The position numbers were made by a program, and so were the translations under genes. A DNA stretch of 64,000 bases. It comes from Paenibacillus phytohabitans. Lineage in GTDB: Bacteria > Bacillota > Bacilli > Paenibacillales > Paenibacillaceae. The stretch spans positions 124,001 to 188,000 of the forward strand of contig NZ_WHOB01000021.1 in NCBI RefSeq assembly GCF_013141775.1. Reading direction: 5' to 3'. The notes under the pieces were generated by a model, which saw only the letters and a list, made by a program, of their open reading frames with translations, was not told the DNA's origin and did not search any database. Shown here one piece after another: positions 27,608 to 37,319 of the stretch (its first letter is position 1; each line of letters opens with the position of its first letter).

Positions 27608-29236
27608 ATGAAAACAATTCATAAGAAATGGTTCGCGGCGCCTGCAGCGGCATTGCTGCTGGCAGGTATGCTGTCAGGCTGCTCCGGCAATTCAAATGAG
27701 GGGGCCTCATCCTCTGCAGCACCCGCTTCCGGGGGAGAAGCGGCGGCTACCCAGAGCAAGGATGCTGTCACACTGAAAGTAGAGGTATTCGACCGCGGTA
27801 ACGCTCCTGCCGGTGCAGGCCCGGTTACCGATAACTACTGGACACAGTGGATCCAGAAGAATTTCGGCGATCCTAATAATATTAAGATGGAATTTGTACC
27901 GGTTCCGCGTAATCAGGAAGTCGATAAGCTGAATGTGCTTATGGCCACCGGCGACGCTCCGGACCTTGTCTTCACTTATGACATGAATACCATATATAAC
28001 TATGTTAAGGATGGCGGTTTAACAGAGGTCGGCCCGCTGATCGAAGAGAATGGTCCGAACCTGAAGAAGTTCCTGGGGGATGAAGTTCTGGCCTATGGTG
28101 TATTCGACGGCAAACAGTATACGATCCCTGCCAAACGCCCGCTGCAATATGCCCAGTCCTCTTATATCCGTAAGGACTGGCTGGATAAGCTGGGCTTGCC
28201 GGTGCCGGCGACGACTGAAGAATTCTACGAAACTATGAAAGCGTTTAAAGAAAAAGATCCGGGCCAGGTTGGGGGTAAGCTGATTCCTTACGATTTCAGC
28301 GCTATTGACGGCACGACGATTACAAGCCCTATGGTTCTGGTTAACTCCTTCGTGAATAACTTAACGGAAGAAGAAACCTATATGTACACCTCAACCAGCT
28401 ACATTCCGGAAATTTCAAAGCCGGGTTACAAGGAAGGTGTTCAATTCCTGAACACCATGAATGCTGAGGGCCTGATCAATTCGGACTTCGCACTGGACAA
28501 AGACGGCAAGCAATTTGAGGGTGATGTGGCCAATGGCTATGTCGGCGCATTCACTGCACTCGCGGCCCACGCTAACCTGATGGCACCGGGCAAGGTGTTC
28601 GACACCTTGAAGCAGAATGTTCCCGGCGCTGAATATGTAGCCATGGACCCGTTCACCGATGAAGAAGGCAAGACACCTAAGTCCATTTACGATCCGATCG
28701 GTATGCATATCATGATTCCTAAGACAAGCAAGCATGCCGCAGAAGCAATCAAGTATCTGGACTGGATGTCCCAGAGCGATGTGCTCTTTACGCTCCAGAA
28801 CGGTAATGAAGGCGAGCATTATACGCTTGAGGACGGATTCCCGGTAGCGATTACGTCGGATGAGGCGAAGAAGACATTCTACAATAACACCGACATCGCT
28901 ATACTCTCCAATGGTAAAGACTTCGGATCTGAAGAGAAGAATATCGAAGCTGCAGCGCTTCAGACGCCGGATTACAAAGAGCTGTCGAAGCAGACGATCC
29001 TTAACGCCCTCAAGGATGGATACACACTGCCGCGCTTTGAGCGTCCGATTGAATCCGAGATCAAATACGGCGATACCTTGAAATCCAAGGCAACAGAAGG
29101 TATTGTGAAAAGTATTGTATCGAATCCCGATAAATTCAGTGAGACTTATGATTCCTATGTGAAGGAATATCTGAAGATCGGCGGCCAACAGGTCCAGGAT
29201 GAACGTAAGGCTGCTTATGCCGAAATGAAGAAGTAA
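27608..29236 (+). CDS. Extracellular solute-binding lipoprotein (LplA type)
   Basis: The product has 542 residues. A lipoprotein signal peptide ends in LSGC with Cys25, so the protein is tethered outside the membrane. A Ser/Ala/Gly-rich spacer leads to a family 1 type oligosaccharide-binding fold (DKLNVLMATGDAPDLVF). GGGGAG precedes the ATG. With the two permeases it forms a complete importer except for the ATPase. Genomic setting suggests galactan- or rhamnogalacturonan-derived oligosaccharides as ligand; the sequence alone cannot tell which. Confidence 0.88.
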   Translation: MKTIHKKWFAAPAAALLLAGMLSGCSGNSNEGASSSAAPASGGEAAATQSKDAVTLKVEVFDRGNAPAGAGPVTDNYWTQWIQKNFGDPNNIKMEFVPVPRNQEVDKLNVLMATGDAPDLVFTYDMNTIYNYVKDGGLTEVGPLIEENGPNLKKFLGDEVLAYGVFDGKQYTIPAKRPLQYAQSSYIRKDWLDKLGLPVPATTEEFYETMKAFKEKDPGQVGGKLIPYDFSAIDGTTITSPMVLVNSFVNNLTEEETYMYTSTSYIPEISKPGYKEGVQFLNTMNAEGLINSDFALDKDGKQFEGDVANGYVGAFTALAAHANLMAPGKVFDTLKQNVPGAEYVAMDPFTDEEGKTPKSIYDPIGMHIMIPKTSKHAAEAIKYLDWMSQSDVLFTLQNGNEGEHYTLEDGFPVAITSDEAKKTFYNNTDIAILSNGKDFGSEEKNIEAAALQTPDYKELSKQTILNALKDGYTLPRFERPIESEIKYGDTLKSKATEGIVKSIVSNPDKFSETYDSYVKEYLKIGGQQVQDERKAAYAEMKK

Positions 29237-29271
29237 TCAACTCATAATTAAACCATTAATCCAAAAAGCAA

Positions 29272-29312
29272 CGGCAAGCCCCAGATTTTCCCATGGGGTT
29301 TGCCGATATTTC
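29272..29312 (+). terminator. Hairpin terminator after the first ABC operon
   Basis: CGGCAAGCCCC pairs with GGGGTTTGCCG around a loop of about 13 bases; the T-rich tail is short (ATATTTCT). Confidence 0.65.
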
Positions 29313-29336
29313 TATGTACAAAGGATGGCGGAGACA

Positions 29337-31604
29337 ATGAAAGTCAATAACAGCTATATTATGCGGATGCTCCTATCATACCTGCCCATTCTATTCGTCA
29401 CGATCAGCATTTTGACTTTCATTTTCTTCTCCATCATGAATCAGTTCAATGTCAGTAATGCCTTGCAGGCCAACCGTCTGACAGCCAAATATGTGGTGAA
29501 TATGACGGATACTTCACTCAAGGCGATTTCCTTCGAGGCGCAAGAGGCCATCGATACCGGGGGGACGCTGCAGCAGTTCCTTGATGCCCCGTCAGACCGG
29601 GCCCTGGATTTCGATGCCTCCAATATGCTGAGCACCATGATGATCCGCTTCGGGCTGATCGATTCGGTCTATCTGTACCGGGCCAGAGATGGTATGGTGC
29701 TCGATCAGAGCACCATACAGCCGCTGGGGCAGTTTGCCGACCAGAGCTATATCCGGGCAGCGCTGGACCAGGCCTATACCGGGGTCTGGTCTTCGCCGCG
29801 CCTGAAAGAGAGCCAGGGAATACAAGGGACCTCTAAAGTGAATGTGACCTCTCTTGGCTTCAAGATTCCGCGTAACTCCGGCAGCCTCGGCTACCTGATT
29901 ATCAATGTGAGGACCTCTTCCCTGAGCTCGTATATCGGCCAGGCCATCGACCCGACGATCACCGAAGCGCAGATCTACGATAATAAGGGCCAGGCGTTCT
30001 TCGGCGAGAATGCTTCGCTCACATCAAAGAGCAGGTTAAGTGTAGATATCGAATCCGATTATACAGGCTGGACGTACAGGGTAGGGATCAAAGGCGGCCA
30101 GCTGCTGAGCTTCCTGTTCCACGGCAGCACAGTCTGGATCATGCTGGGGCTGGCAGTCATTGCTTTTGCCATTGGCACGACATTCTACGTCACCCGGCGG
30201 AATTATAGACCCATTGAGACCATTCTGCACCGGATTGAGCGGTTCTCACAAGCAGTTATCCCACCGGATTCCAAAGAGAAGGAGAATGAGTTCGCCTTCA
30301 TAGATCAGGCCATTGAGCGCTTAATTACGAATAATATGGCTTTTCAGGAGCAGCAGGAGGAGCATCTGGTCATCCGCAGGCAGCAGTTTCTGCAGACGCT
30401 GCTCAAGGGTGAATATGAAGACGACCGGGAGACCTGGGAGCAGGAGCGGCAGCATTTCGGCCTTGCCGGGGGCCAATATATTGTCGGGCTGCTGGAAATG
30501 GATCATTATGTGGATTTTGCCTTGAAATACAGCCCGGGCGATCAATCCCTGTTCAAATTTATTACCAGCAGCGTTGCGGTGGAAGTCTCACAGCAGAGCG
30601 GTATGCGGGTTGTTGCTGAATGGATTACGAAGAATCAGCTGGTGCTTCTTCTGATCGAGGAGAACGGCGGGCCGCTGGAGCATCATATGCTGCAGATTGC
30701 GGAGCAGATCCGCTCCTGGGTGGAGGGTCACCTGAACTTCACGGTGACTCTTGGCATCGGCACAGCGGTGGACAATGAACCGGCTATTGCCGTTTCGTAT
30801 GACGAGGCGGCGGCTGCCGTCAGCCGCAAAGTCTCGCTTGGCCTCAACCGGGTGATCGACTCGGTGGAGGTGAAGGAGAACAAAGACGGGGAATGGTTCG
30901 CTTACCTGGAGATGATCCGCTCGATGGTCCGCCAGATCCGGATGGCTGAGCCTGAATGGCTGGATGAGCTGAAACGGCTGTTTGGCGAAATGGCTGTTCA
31001 TCACCTGCGCAAAGAAGACGTGGAGCGTCTGCTGCATTATTTCATATTCCACCTGGAATATGAACTGGAGCGGCTGCTCCCCGAAATTACGGAGCCCTGG
31101 GTTCAGGAAGTGAAGCCGGGCCTGCTGACCTCTGTGGAGCAGTCGGATACGCTGGCACAGCTGGAAGGCGACTTCCTTGAAACCATCGGCCGGCTGTCGG
31201 GCCGGATCACAGAGCTGTCGCAGAACCGGCGGCATAATACGCTCATGCGGGAAATCCGGGACTACGTCGCGGAGCAGTATATGGACCCGAATCTGTCGCT
31301 TACGCTGCTTAGTGAGAAATTCCAGATCAGCCCGAAATATCTGAGCCAGCTGTTCAAAGAAAGCATCGGGCAGAACTTCAGTGATTTCCTGATCGGGCTG
31401 CGGATTGAGCATGCCAAGAAGATTCTCCGGGAAACCGATGAAACGGTGCAGGATATCTCAAATGCGCTTGGCTACGCGAATCCCACCTCTTTTATCAGAG
31501 TGTTCAAGAGAATCGTCGGGATATCGCCGGGGCAATACCGGGAGGCCAATGCGGGTAACGTATCCGGACCATTCATTGAAGACGGGAAGATGCAGGATAA
31601 GTGA
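29337..31604 (+). CDS. Membrane-bound AraC-family regulator (YesS-like)
   Basis: The product is about 755 residues; ATG 29337 is a little better placed than ATG 29325. A first membrane helix (about 10-32), an extracellular Cache-like region, and a second helix (about 265-288) are followed by a cytoplasmic linker and a C-terminal AraC DNA-binding domain (SLTLLSEKFQISPKYLSQLF ... ALGYANPTSFIRVFKRIVGI). Size and layout match Bacillus YesS, the activator in the rhamnogalacturonan locus. It would sense an external oligosaccharide directly, possibly through the binding protein encoded upstream, and control that importer and nearby enzymes. Confidence 0.85.
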   Translation: MKVNNSYIMRMLLSYLPILFVTISILTFIFFSIMNQFNVSNALQANRLTAKYVVNMTDTSLKAISFEAQEAIDTGGTLQQFLDAPSDRALDFDASNMLSTMMIRFGLIDSVYLYRARDGMVLDQSTIQPLGQFADQSYIRAALDQAYTGVWSSPRLKESQGIQGTSKVNVTSLGFKIPRNSGSLGYLIINVRTSSLSSYIGQAIDPTITEAQIYDNKGQAFFGENASLTSKSRLSVDIESDYTGWTYRVGIKGGQLLSFLFHGSTVWIMLGLAVIAFAIGTTFYVTRRNYRPIETILHRIERFSQAVIPPDSKEKENEFAFIDQAIERLITNNMAFQEQQEEHLVIRRQQFLQTLLKGEYEDDRETWEQERQHFGLAGGQYIVGLLEMDHYVDFALKYSPGDQSLFKFITSSVAVEVSQQSGMRVVAEWITKNQLVLLLIEENGGPLEHHMLQIAEQIRSWVEGHLNFTVTLGIGTAVDNEPAIAVSYDEAAAAVSRKVSLGLNRVIDSVEVKENKDGEWFAYLEMIRSMVRQIRMAEPEWLDELKRLFGEMAVHHLRKEDVERLLHYFIFHLEYELERLLPEITEPWVQEVKPGLLTSVEQSDTLAQLEGDFLETIGRLSGRITELSQNRRHNTLMREIRDYVAEQYMDPNLSLTLLSEKFQISPKYLSQLFKESIGQNFSDFLIGLRIEHAKKILRETDETVQDISNALGYANPTSFIRVFKRIVGISPGQYREANAGNVSGPFIEDGKMQDK

Positions 31605-31667
31605 GGCGTAGCGAAGGTAAGGGCATAAGGGGAACTGCGGGCAATGTCTATATTCTCCTAATCGGGT

Positions 31668-31686
31668 GACTTGAAAATTAAGGTTT
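31668..31686 (+). promoter_or_regulatory. Conserved GACTTGAAAATYAAGGTT site before GH43
   Basis: GACTTGAAAATTAAGGTTT lies about 70 bases before the GH43 start. The same site with one change occurs at 35285-35302 before the lone binding-protein gene. It is a candidate binding site for the AraC regulator encoded at 34375-35235. Confidence 0.45.
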
Positions 31687-31756
31687 GATATAGCCGGCTC
31701 CATTTACAATGGTAGGGATAGTTACAGCTAATTGAAAATGGACAGGAGCGCGGCCA

Positions 31757-33280
31757 ATGCAATATACCAACCCCGTAATACCCGGATTTCATCCCGATCC
31801 CAGCATCTGCCGGGCAGGTGACGAATATTATCTGGTGACCAGCACATTTGAATATTATCCGGGAGTACCCATTTTTCACAGCAGGGATCTTGTCCATTGG
31901 CGTCAGATTGGACACTGCCTTACAACGGCCGGACAGCTGCCTCTGGAGAATGCAGGGAGCTCCGGCGGAATATACGCCCCGACGCTCCGCTATCATAACG
32001 GCTGGTTCTATATGGTGACCACCAACGTTAGCGGAATGGGCAATTTCTTCGTCAAGACACAGAACCCGGAAGGTCCCTGGTCACAGCCGTACCCGGTTGC
32101 GCAGAGCGGCATCGATCCCTCCCTGTTATTCGATGAGGACGGACGCGTCTACTTTCAGTCCGCCCGGGACGGTGAGCAGGGGAACGGGATCTACCAGTGT
32201 GAGATTGATATCGAAACCGGGTGTATGCTGACAGAGAGTATGCTGATCTGGAAGGGAACCGGCGGCGCTCATCCCGAAGCTCCGCATGTCTACCGGATTA
32301 ACGGCTGGTACTATTTGATGATCGCCGAGGGCGGAACGGAATACGGGCATATGGAGACCATCGCGAGAAGCCGCCAGCCTTACGGGCCTTATGAAGCTTG
32401 TCCGCATAACCCGATTCTGTCCAACCGCAGTATGCACAGCAGCATACACGCTACGGGTCATGCGGACCTGATTGAAGCGCAGGACGGCAGCTGGTGGGCG
32501 GTTTGCCTGGGGATCAGGCCGGTCTCTTATCCGATGGGACATCATCTGGGCCGGGAAACCTTTCTGGCTCCGGTGACCTGGACGGCTGAAGGCTGGCCGG
32601 TGATTGGGAGCGGCGGCCACATCGAGCCGGTTATGGACTCGCCGCTGCTGCCGGAAGTTTGCTGGCCGGTCAAGCCTGTGCGGGACCATTTCGACGACAA
32701 CTGGCTTGGCTTGGACTGGACTTTTCTACGTAATCCCGCAGAGGGAAGCTGGTCGCTGGAGGAACGGCCGGGCCATCTGGTGCTGCATGGCCACGAGGCC
32801 ACGCTGAATGAGGCTGCTGCGCCTGCTTTTGTTGGCCGCCGGCTTAGTCACTTCACGGCCAATATAGCCGCAGCGCTGGATTATGAGCCGCAGCATGAAG
32901 GAGAAGAAGCCGGGCTTACGGTGTATAAGAATGAGAGGCATCATTATGAGCTGGTCCTCCGCACTGCGAACGGCCGGAGGGTCGCCGTGTTCCGGCGGAC
33001 GGTCGGTTCGCTTCGGGTGGAGCATGTGGAGGAATGTCCGGCCGGACCGGTTATCCTGAGAATTAAGGCGCTGCCCGGCAGCATAGAAGCCTCGGTTCAA
33101 AGCCCGGAGTCCGGGGTGACGGAACTGGGCAGCGGAGAGACACATCATCTCAGCACAGAAATCTCCGGAGGATTCACAGGCGTATTCGTTGCGATGTATG
33201 CAACGTCAGGGTCTGGGCTGGCTACTCCGGCGGCGTATGACTGGTTCGATTATGAGCCGCTGGATCAGCCCGCGGTATAG
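31757..33280 (+). CDS. GH43 beta-xylosidase/alpha-L-arabinofuranosidase
   Basis: The product has 507 residues with no signal peptide, so it is cytoplasmic; AGGAG lies 10 bases before the ATG. The five-bladed propeller carries the GH43 triad: base Asp14 (GFHPDPSICR), Asp120 (SGIDPSLLFDEDG) and acid Glu174 (GGAHPEAPHVY). A C-terminal beta-sandwich (about 315-500) is of the GH43_C2 type, as in XynB-like enzymes. It probably removes arabinose or xylose from imported oligosaccharides, fitting arabinogalactan side chains. It stands alone between two hairpins. Confidence 0.88.
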   Translation: MQYTNPVIPGFHPDPSICRAGDEYYLVTSTFEYYPGVPIFHSRDLVHWRQIGHCLTTAGQLPLENAGSSGGIYAPTLRYHNGWFYMVTTNVSGMGNFFVKTQNPEGPWSQPYPVAQSGIDPSLLFDEDGRVYFQSARDGEQGNGIYQCEIDIETGCMLTESMLIWKGTGGAHPEAPHVYRINGWYYLMIAEGGTEYGHMETIARSRQPYGPYEACPHNPILSNRSMHSSIHATGHADLIEAQDGSWWAVCLGIRPVSYPMGHHLGRETFLAPVTWTAEGWPVIGSGGHIEPVMDSPLLPEVCWPVKPVRDHFDDNWLGLDWTFLRNPAEGSWSLEERPGHLVLHGHEATLNEAAAPAFVGRRLSHFTANIAAALDYEPQHEGEEAGLTVYKNERHHYELVLRTANGRRVAVFRRTVGSLRVEHVEECPAGPVILRIKALPGSIEASVQSPESGVTELGSGETHHLSTEISGGFTGVFVAMYATSGSGLATPAAYDWFDYEPLDQPAV

Positions 33281-33288
33281 AGTACGGA

Positions 33289-33325
33289 GCAGGGGTCCAT
33301 GCAGACCTGCTGTATGGACCCCTGC
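33289..33325. terminator. Perfect 12-base inverted repeat after GH43
   Basis: GCAGGGGTCCAT pairs with ATGGACCCCTGC around 13 bases. There is no T-run, so it may act as a barrier or a Rho-assisted or bidirectional end between convergent genes. Confidence 0.5.
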
Positions 33326-33372
33326 AACTGCTGCCCTGGCGGCAGGATCACCCGTCCCCGCTGGGGTTTAAA

Positions 33373-34317
33373 CTATAACTGATTGAGCTTGCTTTCTGGC
33401 TCTTCACCATTTTCTACACGTTTTATATTATTTATGAAGAAATCATATCTTTTTTTATGGAATTTTCGGCCATCAGGCATTCCTGCTGTATGAGGAGTAA
33501 GGATCACATTACCCAGATTCCGGAGCTCACTGTCAATGGGAAGCGGTTCCGATTCAAACACATCCAGGCATGCGCCTGAAATATCCCCGTTTTTTAAGGC
33601 ATCTATCAAATCTCTTTGATTGACAATCCCGCCCCGGGCTGTATTGACGAAAAGGCTGGTATTCTTCATTTTGCTCAATGCCGCTTTGTTGATCAGCTGT
33701 TTGGTTTGCAGAGTCAAGGGTACATGTACACTGATTATGTCCGATGTGCTTAGAAGAGTATCGAAATCTGTCATTTTCACCAAACTGTCTGATTGAGGAG
33801 CAGCATGTCTCGCATAAGCCAGCACATTCATATCAAAAGCCCCGCAAAACGCAGCTACTTTTTTGCCGATAGCGCCCAAACCGATAATCCCAATCGTTTT
33901 GCCGTTTAATTCACTCCCTGTATAGTCCAGTTGATGTTCATCCAGCTTGTTTTTCATAAAATGATCAAGAAACGGTATGTTTTTATAATAAGACAATATC
34001 AGTGCCATTACGTGCTCGGCCACTGCCTGTGCATTCACTCCTGCAGCATTGGCCACCCAAAGACCAAGCTGTGTACAGGCAGGGATATCTACATTATCAA
34101 ATCCTGCACCCGTCTGTACCAATTTTAATTTTTTGGCGTTAGCAAGCAGGCTGTGATCCACTTTAATATGTTCAGGGATGAGTACCTGGCAGTCTTCAAT
34201 ATGATGCAGCATTTCTTCTCCGGGCGGTACAATAACCACGTTCCAGTCTTGTGGGAAATACCTTACAATATTTGATTTTGCGGTCTCGTTAAAATAGCCA
34301 ACGATGAGAATCTTCAT
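33373..34317 (-). CDS. D-2-hydroxyacid dehydrogenase family protein
   Basis: The product has 314 residues; AGGTGG lies 8 bases before the ATG. The NAD-binding motif is GIIGLGAIGKKVA. Substrate and catalytic residues are visible as Arg in NTARGGIVNQ, Glu in FESEPLP and His in TPHTAG. The family includes glyoxylate, hydroxypyruvate, phosphoglycerate and D-lactate dehydrogenases, and the sequence does not decide between them. It lies 57 bases downstream of an AraC regulator gene on the same strand and probably forms an operon with it. A role in handling a 2-keto acid from uronate or deoxy-sugar breakdown is possible but not shown. Confidence 0.85.
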   Translation of the reverse strand: MKILIVGYFNETAKSNIVRYFPQDWNVVIVPPGEEMLHHIEDCQVLIPEHIKVDHSLLANAKKLKLVQTGAGFDNVDIPACTQLGLWVANAAGVNAQAVAEHVMALILSYYKNIPFLDHFMKNKLDEHQLDYTGSELNGKTIGIIGLGAIGKKVAAFCGAFDMNVLAYARHAAPQSDSLVKMTDFDTLLSTSDIISVHVPLTLQTKQLINKAALSKMKNTSLFVNTARGGIVNQRDLIDALKNGDISGACLDVFESEPLPIDSELRNLGNVILTPHTAGMPDGRKFHKKRYDFFINNIKRVENGEEPESKLNQL

Positions 34318-34374
34318 TACTTAACCACCTTTCATATTTTTAAACATACTGAATAATTTTGTAAAACACAAATA

Positions 34375-35235
34375 CTACTGCTGATTGCGGTAAGCCTTCG
34401 GGGACCTGCCGTACGTTTTTTTGAAGAGGCGGGTGAAGTAGTTGCTGTCATTAAATCCGCACCTATAGGAGATTTCGGTAATGGGGTGTCTGGTTTGCCT
34501 GAGCAGCGAGCAGGCCTGTTCCAGCCGGAGGCGCTGAATATAAGCAATCGGTGTAGTCTGATAATACGCCTGGAAGATCCGGTTCAAATGCCGGACAGAG
34601 ATATCTGATTTGGCGGCAATGGAATCGAGGGTAACCGGTTCATGATAGTGATCCTCGATATAGGAGATCGCACTGGCGAGGTGCATCAGGCTGTTGTCCA
34701 CGCCCTTCTCCTGAGTGTCATAATGTCTGGACAGATAAACGACAAGCTCCATGAATCTGGAGGCGAGCATGGTCTGATAGCCGTGGTGCTTCTGCTCATA
34801 TTCGTTAATCATCCCGGCCACAAGCGATGACACATATTCCAGGCTGACGATGGGGAGGTTCATTTTGCTTTTATAGGCGTTAATGCTGCGGTAAAAGGGC
34901 TCTAAGACAAACAGCGCCTGATAGCCGTTCAGCGTTCTTAAGTCCGGTCCGGCCAGCTTGAGCATATCGGCTTTGTACATAATGTTGCAGATCTTGAAAT
35001 CATACGGGTCCTTATACGCATGCGGAGTACCGCCGTTAATGACGAATACATTGCCTTTCTTGATAAAGGCTTCCTCATCATTGACGATATGCGAAGCATG
35101 CCCCTTCAGCACAATCACAAGCTCCGAGAAATCCGCATGCATATGCAGATCCATATCTTCCTCGTGCCCGCCGTATTGAATAAAGAACGGGAAATGCTCA
35201 TCGGTCGTGAACCAGTTCAAATATACATTGCTCAT
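34375..35235 (-). CDS. AraC-family regulator (RhaS/RhaR-like layout)
   Basis: The product has 286 residues with an AGGTGGGAG site. The cupin sensing half contains DLHMHADFSELVIVLKGHA and VFVINGGTPHAY. The C-terminal half has the two AraC helix-turn-helix motifs (SDISVRHLNRIFQAYY; CGFNDSNYFTRLFKKTYG). It diverges from the binding-protein gene at 35365 and is followed by the dehydrogenase gene. It likely regulates both directions, and perhaps GH43, through the shared site at 35285 and 31668. The ligand could be a monosaccharide such as rhamnose or arabinose; not determined. Confidence 0.87.
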   Translation of the reverse strand: MSNVYLNWFTTDEHFPFFIQYGGHEEDMDLHMHADFSELVIVLKGHASHIVNDEEAFIKKGNVFVINGGTPHAYKDPYDFKICNIMYKADMLKLAGPDLRTLNGYQALFVLEPFYRSINAYKSKMNLPIVSLEYVSSLVAGMINEYEQKHHGYQTMLASRFMELVVYLSRHYDTQEKGVDNSLMHLASAISYIEDHYHEPVTLDSIAAKSDISVRHLNRIFQAYYQTTPIAYIQRLRLEQACSLLRQTRHPITEISYRCGFNDSNYFTRLFKKTYGRSPKAYRNQQ

Positions 35236-35284
35236 AAAGCTCCCACCTCTGAAATACGTGTTTGTCTATATAATGCTAGTCTGC

Positions 35285-35302
35285 GACTTGAAAATCAAGG
35301 TT
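35285..35302 (+). promoter_or_regulatory. Conserved GACTTGAAAATYAAGGTT site before the lone binding protein
   Basis: GACTTGAAAATCAAGGTT lies between divergent genes, about 60 bases before the binding-protein start. It matches the site at 31668 at 17 of 18 positions. TATAAT at 35264 lies just upstream. Confidence 0.45.
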
Positions 35303-35364
35303 ATCCGCCAACATCGGCGCTAAAATGAGACTGTAAACGCATTCAGCAAAAGGGGATGAGAGAG

Positions 35365-37074
35365 ATGAAGGCAATACTTTCAAGAAAACTAGGCACGGCG
35401 CTTCTGGCAGGCACGCTGCTCATTTCGGCAGGCTGCAGCAGCAATGCGGGCAATAACGCCGGGAATGCTGCGAACGGGAATACCAGCGGAAATGATACAG
35501 CTCCGGTCACCTTTACTTTTTTTGGTGCCGATGCCAGTCCGAACTGGAACAAGATGCAGGATGATATCGGCAAAGAGATTACCGCCAAAACAGGGGTTAC
35601 CCTGAATGCGGAATTCGATGTCGGCAGCGGCGGCGGTCAGGACAAAATCTCCATGATGGCAGCCAGCGGGGATTATCCCGAACTCATCTATGCCAAAGGC
35701 GAGCTGGGCAAGCTGGTGGATGCGGAAGCCGTCCTTGATCTGACCGATCTGATCGACAAATACGCGCCTAATATCAAAAAAGTAATGGGCGATAACATGA
35801 ACCGGATGAAATACAGTAACGACAACCAGGCCATTTACTCGATCCCGACCAATGTCGGTGTGGATAACCAGAATTTTGATGCAACCAACGGCTTTCAGAT
35901 TCAGCACCGCGTATTGAAGGAGCTTGGCTATCCGGAGGTCAGAACGTTGCAGGATTATGAGAATGTGCTTAAGGAATATGCGGCCAAGCATCCGACCACG
36001 GACGGGCAGCCGACCATCCCGATGACGGTGAACGCGGACGGCTGGAAGGTTATGATTACCGTCACCAATCAGGGGGATGTCACAACAGGCGGAACCAATG
36101 ACGGCGAATATTATGTGAATCCGGAAACGTACGAGACGATGCTGCATTATAAGAAACCGGAGGAGAAGGAGTACTTCCGCTGGCTGAACCATATGTATAA
36201 TGAAGGGCTGCTCGATAAGGACTCTTTTGTCCAAAAGGATGATCAGTACAAAGCCAAAATCGCCAGCGGCCGGGTACTGGGTCTCACTTCTGTAGAATGG
36301 GAGTATCAGGATGCGGAGAATGCCCTCAAAGCGGCCGGCAAAGATGAGTATACGTATGCGCATTTCCCGGTGACGCTGAGTGAGGAGTATAAGGATCATG
36401 CGATGCAGTCAGTAGGCGTGGACGGCTATGGCATCAGCATCACCACAGCCTGCAAGGATCCGGTCCGCGCAATTAAATTCCTGGACTGGCTATCCTCGGA
36501 AGAAGGCCAGGTGCTGAGAAACTGGGGCATCGAAGGCAAACAATACAATGTGGACAATGGACAACGTGTCATTCCTGCTGATATTCTCGATCAGAAGGTT
36601 AACGATGCCGCGAACTTCACCAAGAATACAGGGATTGGCTTATATTCCATCCTGGGTGTCCGCTACGGTGACGGGGTGAAGGATTCCACGGATAATTACT
36701 ATACCACGAACTTCCCGGAACAGATCCTTGCCGAATATTCGGACGCAGAGAAGGAAAGCCTGGCCGCTTATAAAGCGACAACCTGGAAGGATCTCTTCCC
36801 TGCGGAGGATGAATTCCCGGTCAAGGAGTGGGGCGCGCTGTACAACATGCCGGTACCAACCGATGGGGACTACCAGGTCATCTATCAAAAAACACAGGAT
36901 ATCGTCCACAAACGGATTCCGGAAGCCATCCTCGCCAGCACAGCCGATTTCGATACAATCTACGATGATTTCATTGCAGAGCTGAACAAAGCCGGTGCTG
37001 AGAAGATGGAGAAGGAATATACGGAGCTGGTAAAAGCTAGAGTGGAGCTGTTTACCGGGAAGGATGTTGAGTAG
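35365..37074 (+). CDS. Orphan solute-binding lipoprotein
   Basis: The product is about 569 residues from ATG 35365: AAGGGG is 9 bases upstream, whereas ATG 35356 abuts it. The lipoprotein signal ends in ISAGC (Cys24), followed by an Asn/Gly-rich spacer and a large oligosaccharide-binding fold (KISMMAASGDYPELIYAKGE). No permease genes follow; a strong terminator does. It may deliver its ligand to one of the two permease pairs in this window or to one elsewhere. The divergent AraC gene suggests inducible expression. Confidence 0.87.
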   Translation: MKAILSRKLGTALLAGTLLISAGCSSNAGNNAGNAANGNTSGNDTAPVTFTFFGADASPNWNKMQDDIGKEITAKTGVTLNAEFDVGSGGGQDKISMMAASGDYPELIYAKGELGKLVDAEAVLDLTDLIDKYAPNIKKVMGDNMNRMKYSNDNQAIYSIPTNVGVDNQNFDATNGFQIQHRVLKELGYPEVRTLQDYENVLKEYAAKHPTTDGQPTIPMTVNADGWKVMITVTNQGDVTTGGTNDGEYYVNPETYETMLHYKKPEEKEYFRWLNHMYNEGLLDKDSFVQKDDQYKAKIASGRVLGLTSVEWEYQDAENALKAAGKDEYTYAHFPVTLSEEYKDHAMQSVGVDGYGISITTACKDPVRAIKFLDWLSSEEGQVLRNWGIEGKQYNVDNGQRVIPADILDQKVNDAANFTKNTGIGLYSILGVRYGDGVKDSTDNYYTTNFPEQILAEYSDAEKESLAAYKATTWKDLFPAEDEFPVKEWGALYNMPVPTDGDYQVIYQKTQDIVHKRIPEAILASTADFDTIYDDFIAELNKAGAEKMEKEYTELVKARVELFTGKDVE

Positions 37075-37102
37075 ACGGAGGGGAAGGAAAGGAAGAGGAA
37101 GG

Positions 37103-37129
37103 AAGCTCTGCGGACTGCAGAGCTTTTTT
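37103..37129 (+). terminator. Rho-independent terminator after the orphan binding protein
   Basis: AAGCTCTGC pairs with GCAGAGCTT around GGACT, with a T-run of six. Confidence 0.88.
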
Positions 37130-37189
37130 GCATGGAGTTTGAGCGGATAATCTCATAACTTACCATAATCCACCGATGTTTATTCATCA

Positions 37190-37271
37190 GAATAAGAACT
37201 TAATCCATTATTTACCGAACTTAGTCAATTGGAACCTTGCTTTACTGAGGATAAAGTATAACTGTCAAGAC
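37190..37271 (+). promoter_or_regulatory. 82-base shared upstream element, copy 1
   Basis: This segment aligns without gaps to 48070-48151, with 67 of 82 bases identical by hand count. Perfect cores are TAATCCATTA, GTCAATTGGAACCTT and TAAAGTATAACT. TATAAC (37257-37262) can be a -10 box, while the nearest -35-like TTGGAA is 22 bases away, as in activator-dependent promoters. Copy 2 adjoins a divergent AraC gene. The gene-free stretch 37130-37388 otherwise holds a leader of about 120 bases with a cre-like site. Confidence 0.65.
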
Positions 37272-37319
37272 AAACCAACCAACAAGCAAGAAAGGATGGG
37301 ATTATTTTAAAAGGGAAAT

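Noticed and set aside
33281..33372. Possible second hairpin near TGCCCTGGCGGCA after GH43
   Set aside because: It is too short and without a T-run; only the 12-base perfect repeat at 33289-33325 is reported.
35389..36399. Minus-strand open frame of 336 codons opposite the orphan binding-protein gene
   Set aside because: It is a shadow of the lipoprotein gene; its apparent hydrophobic stretches have no family match and it has no start signals.
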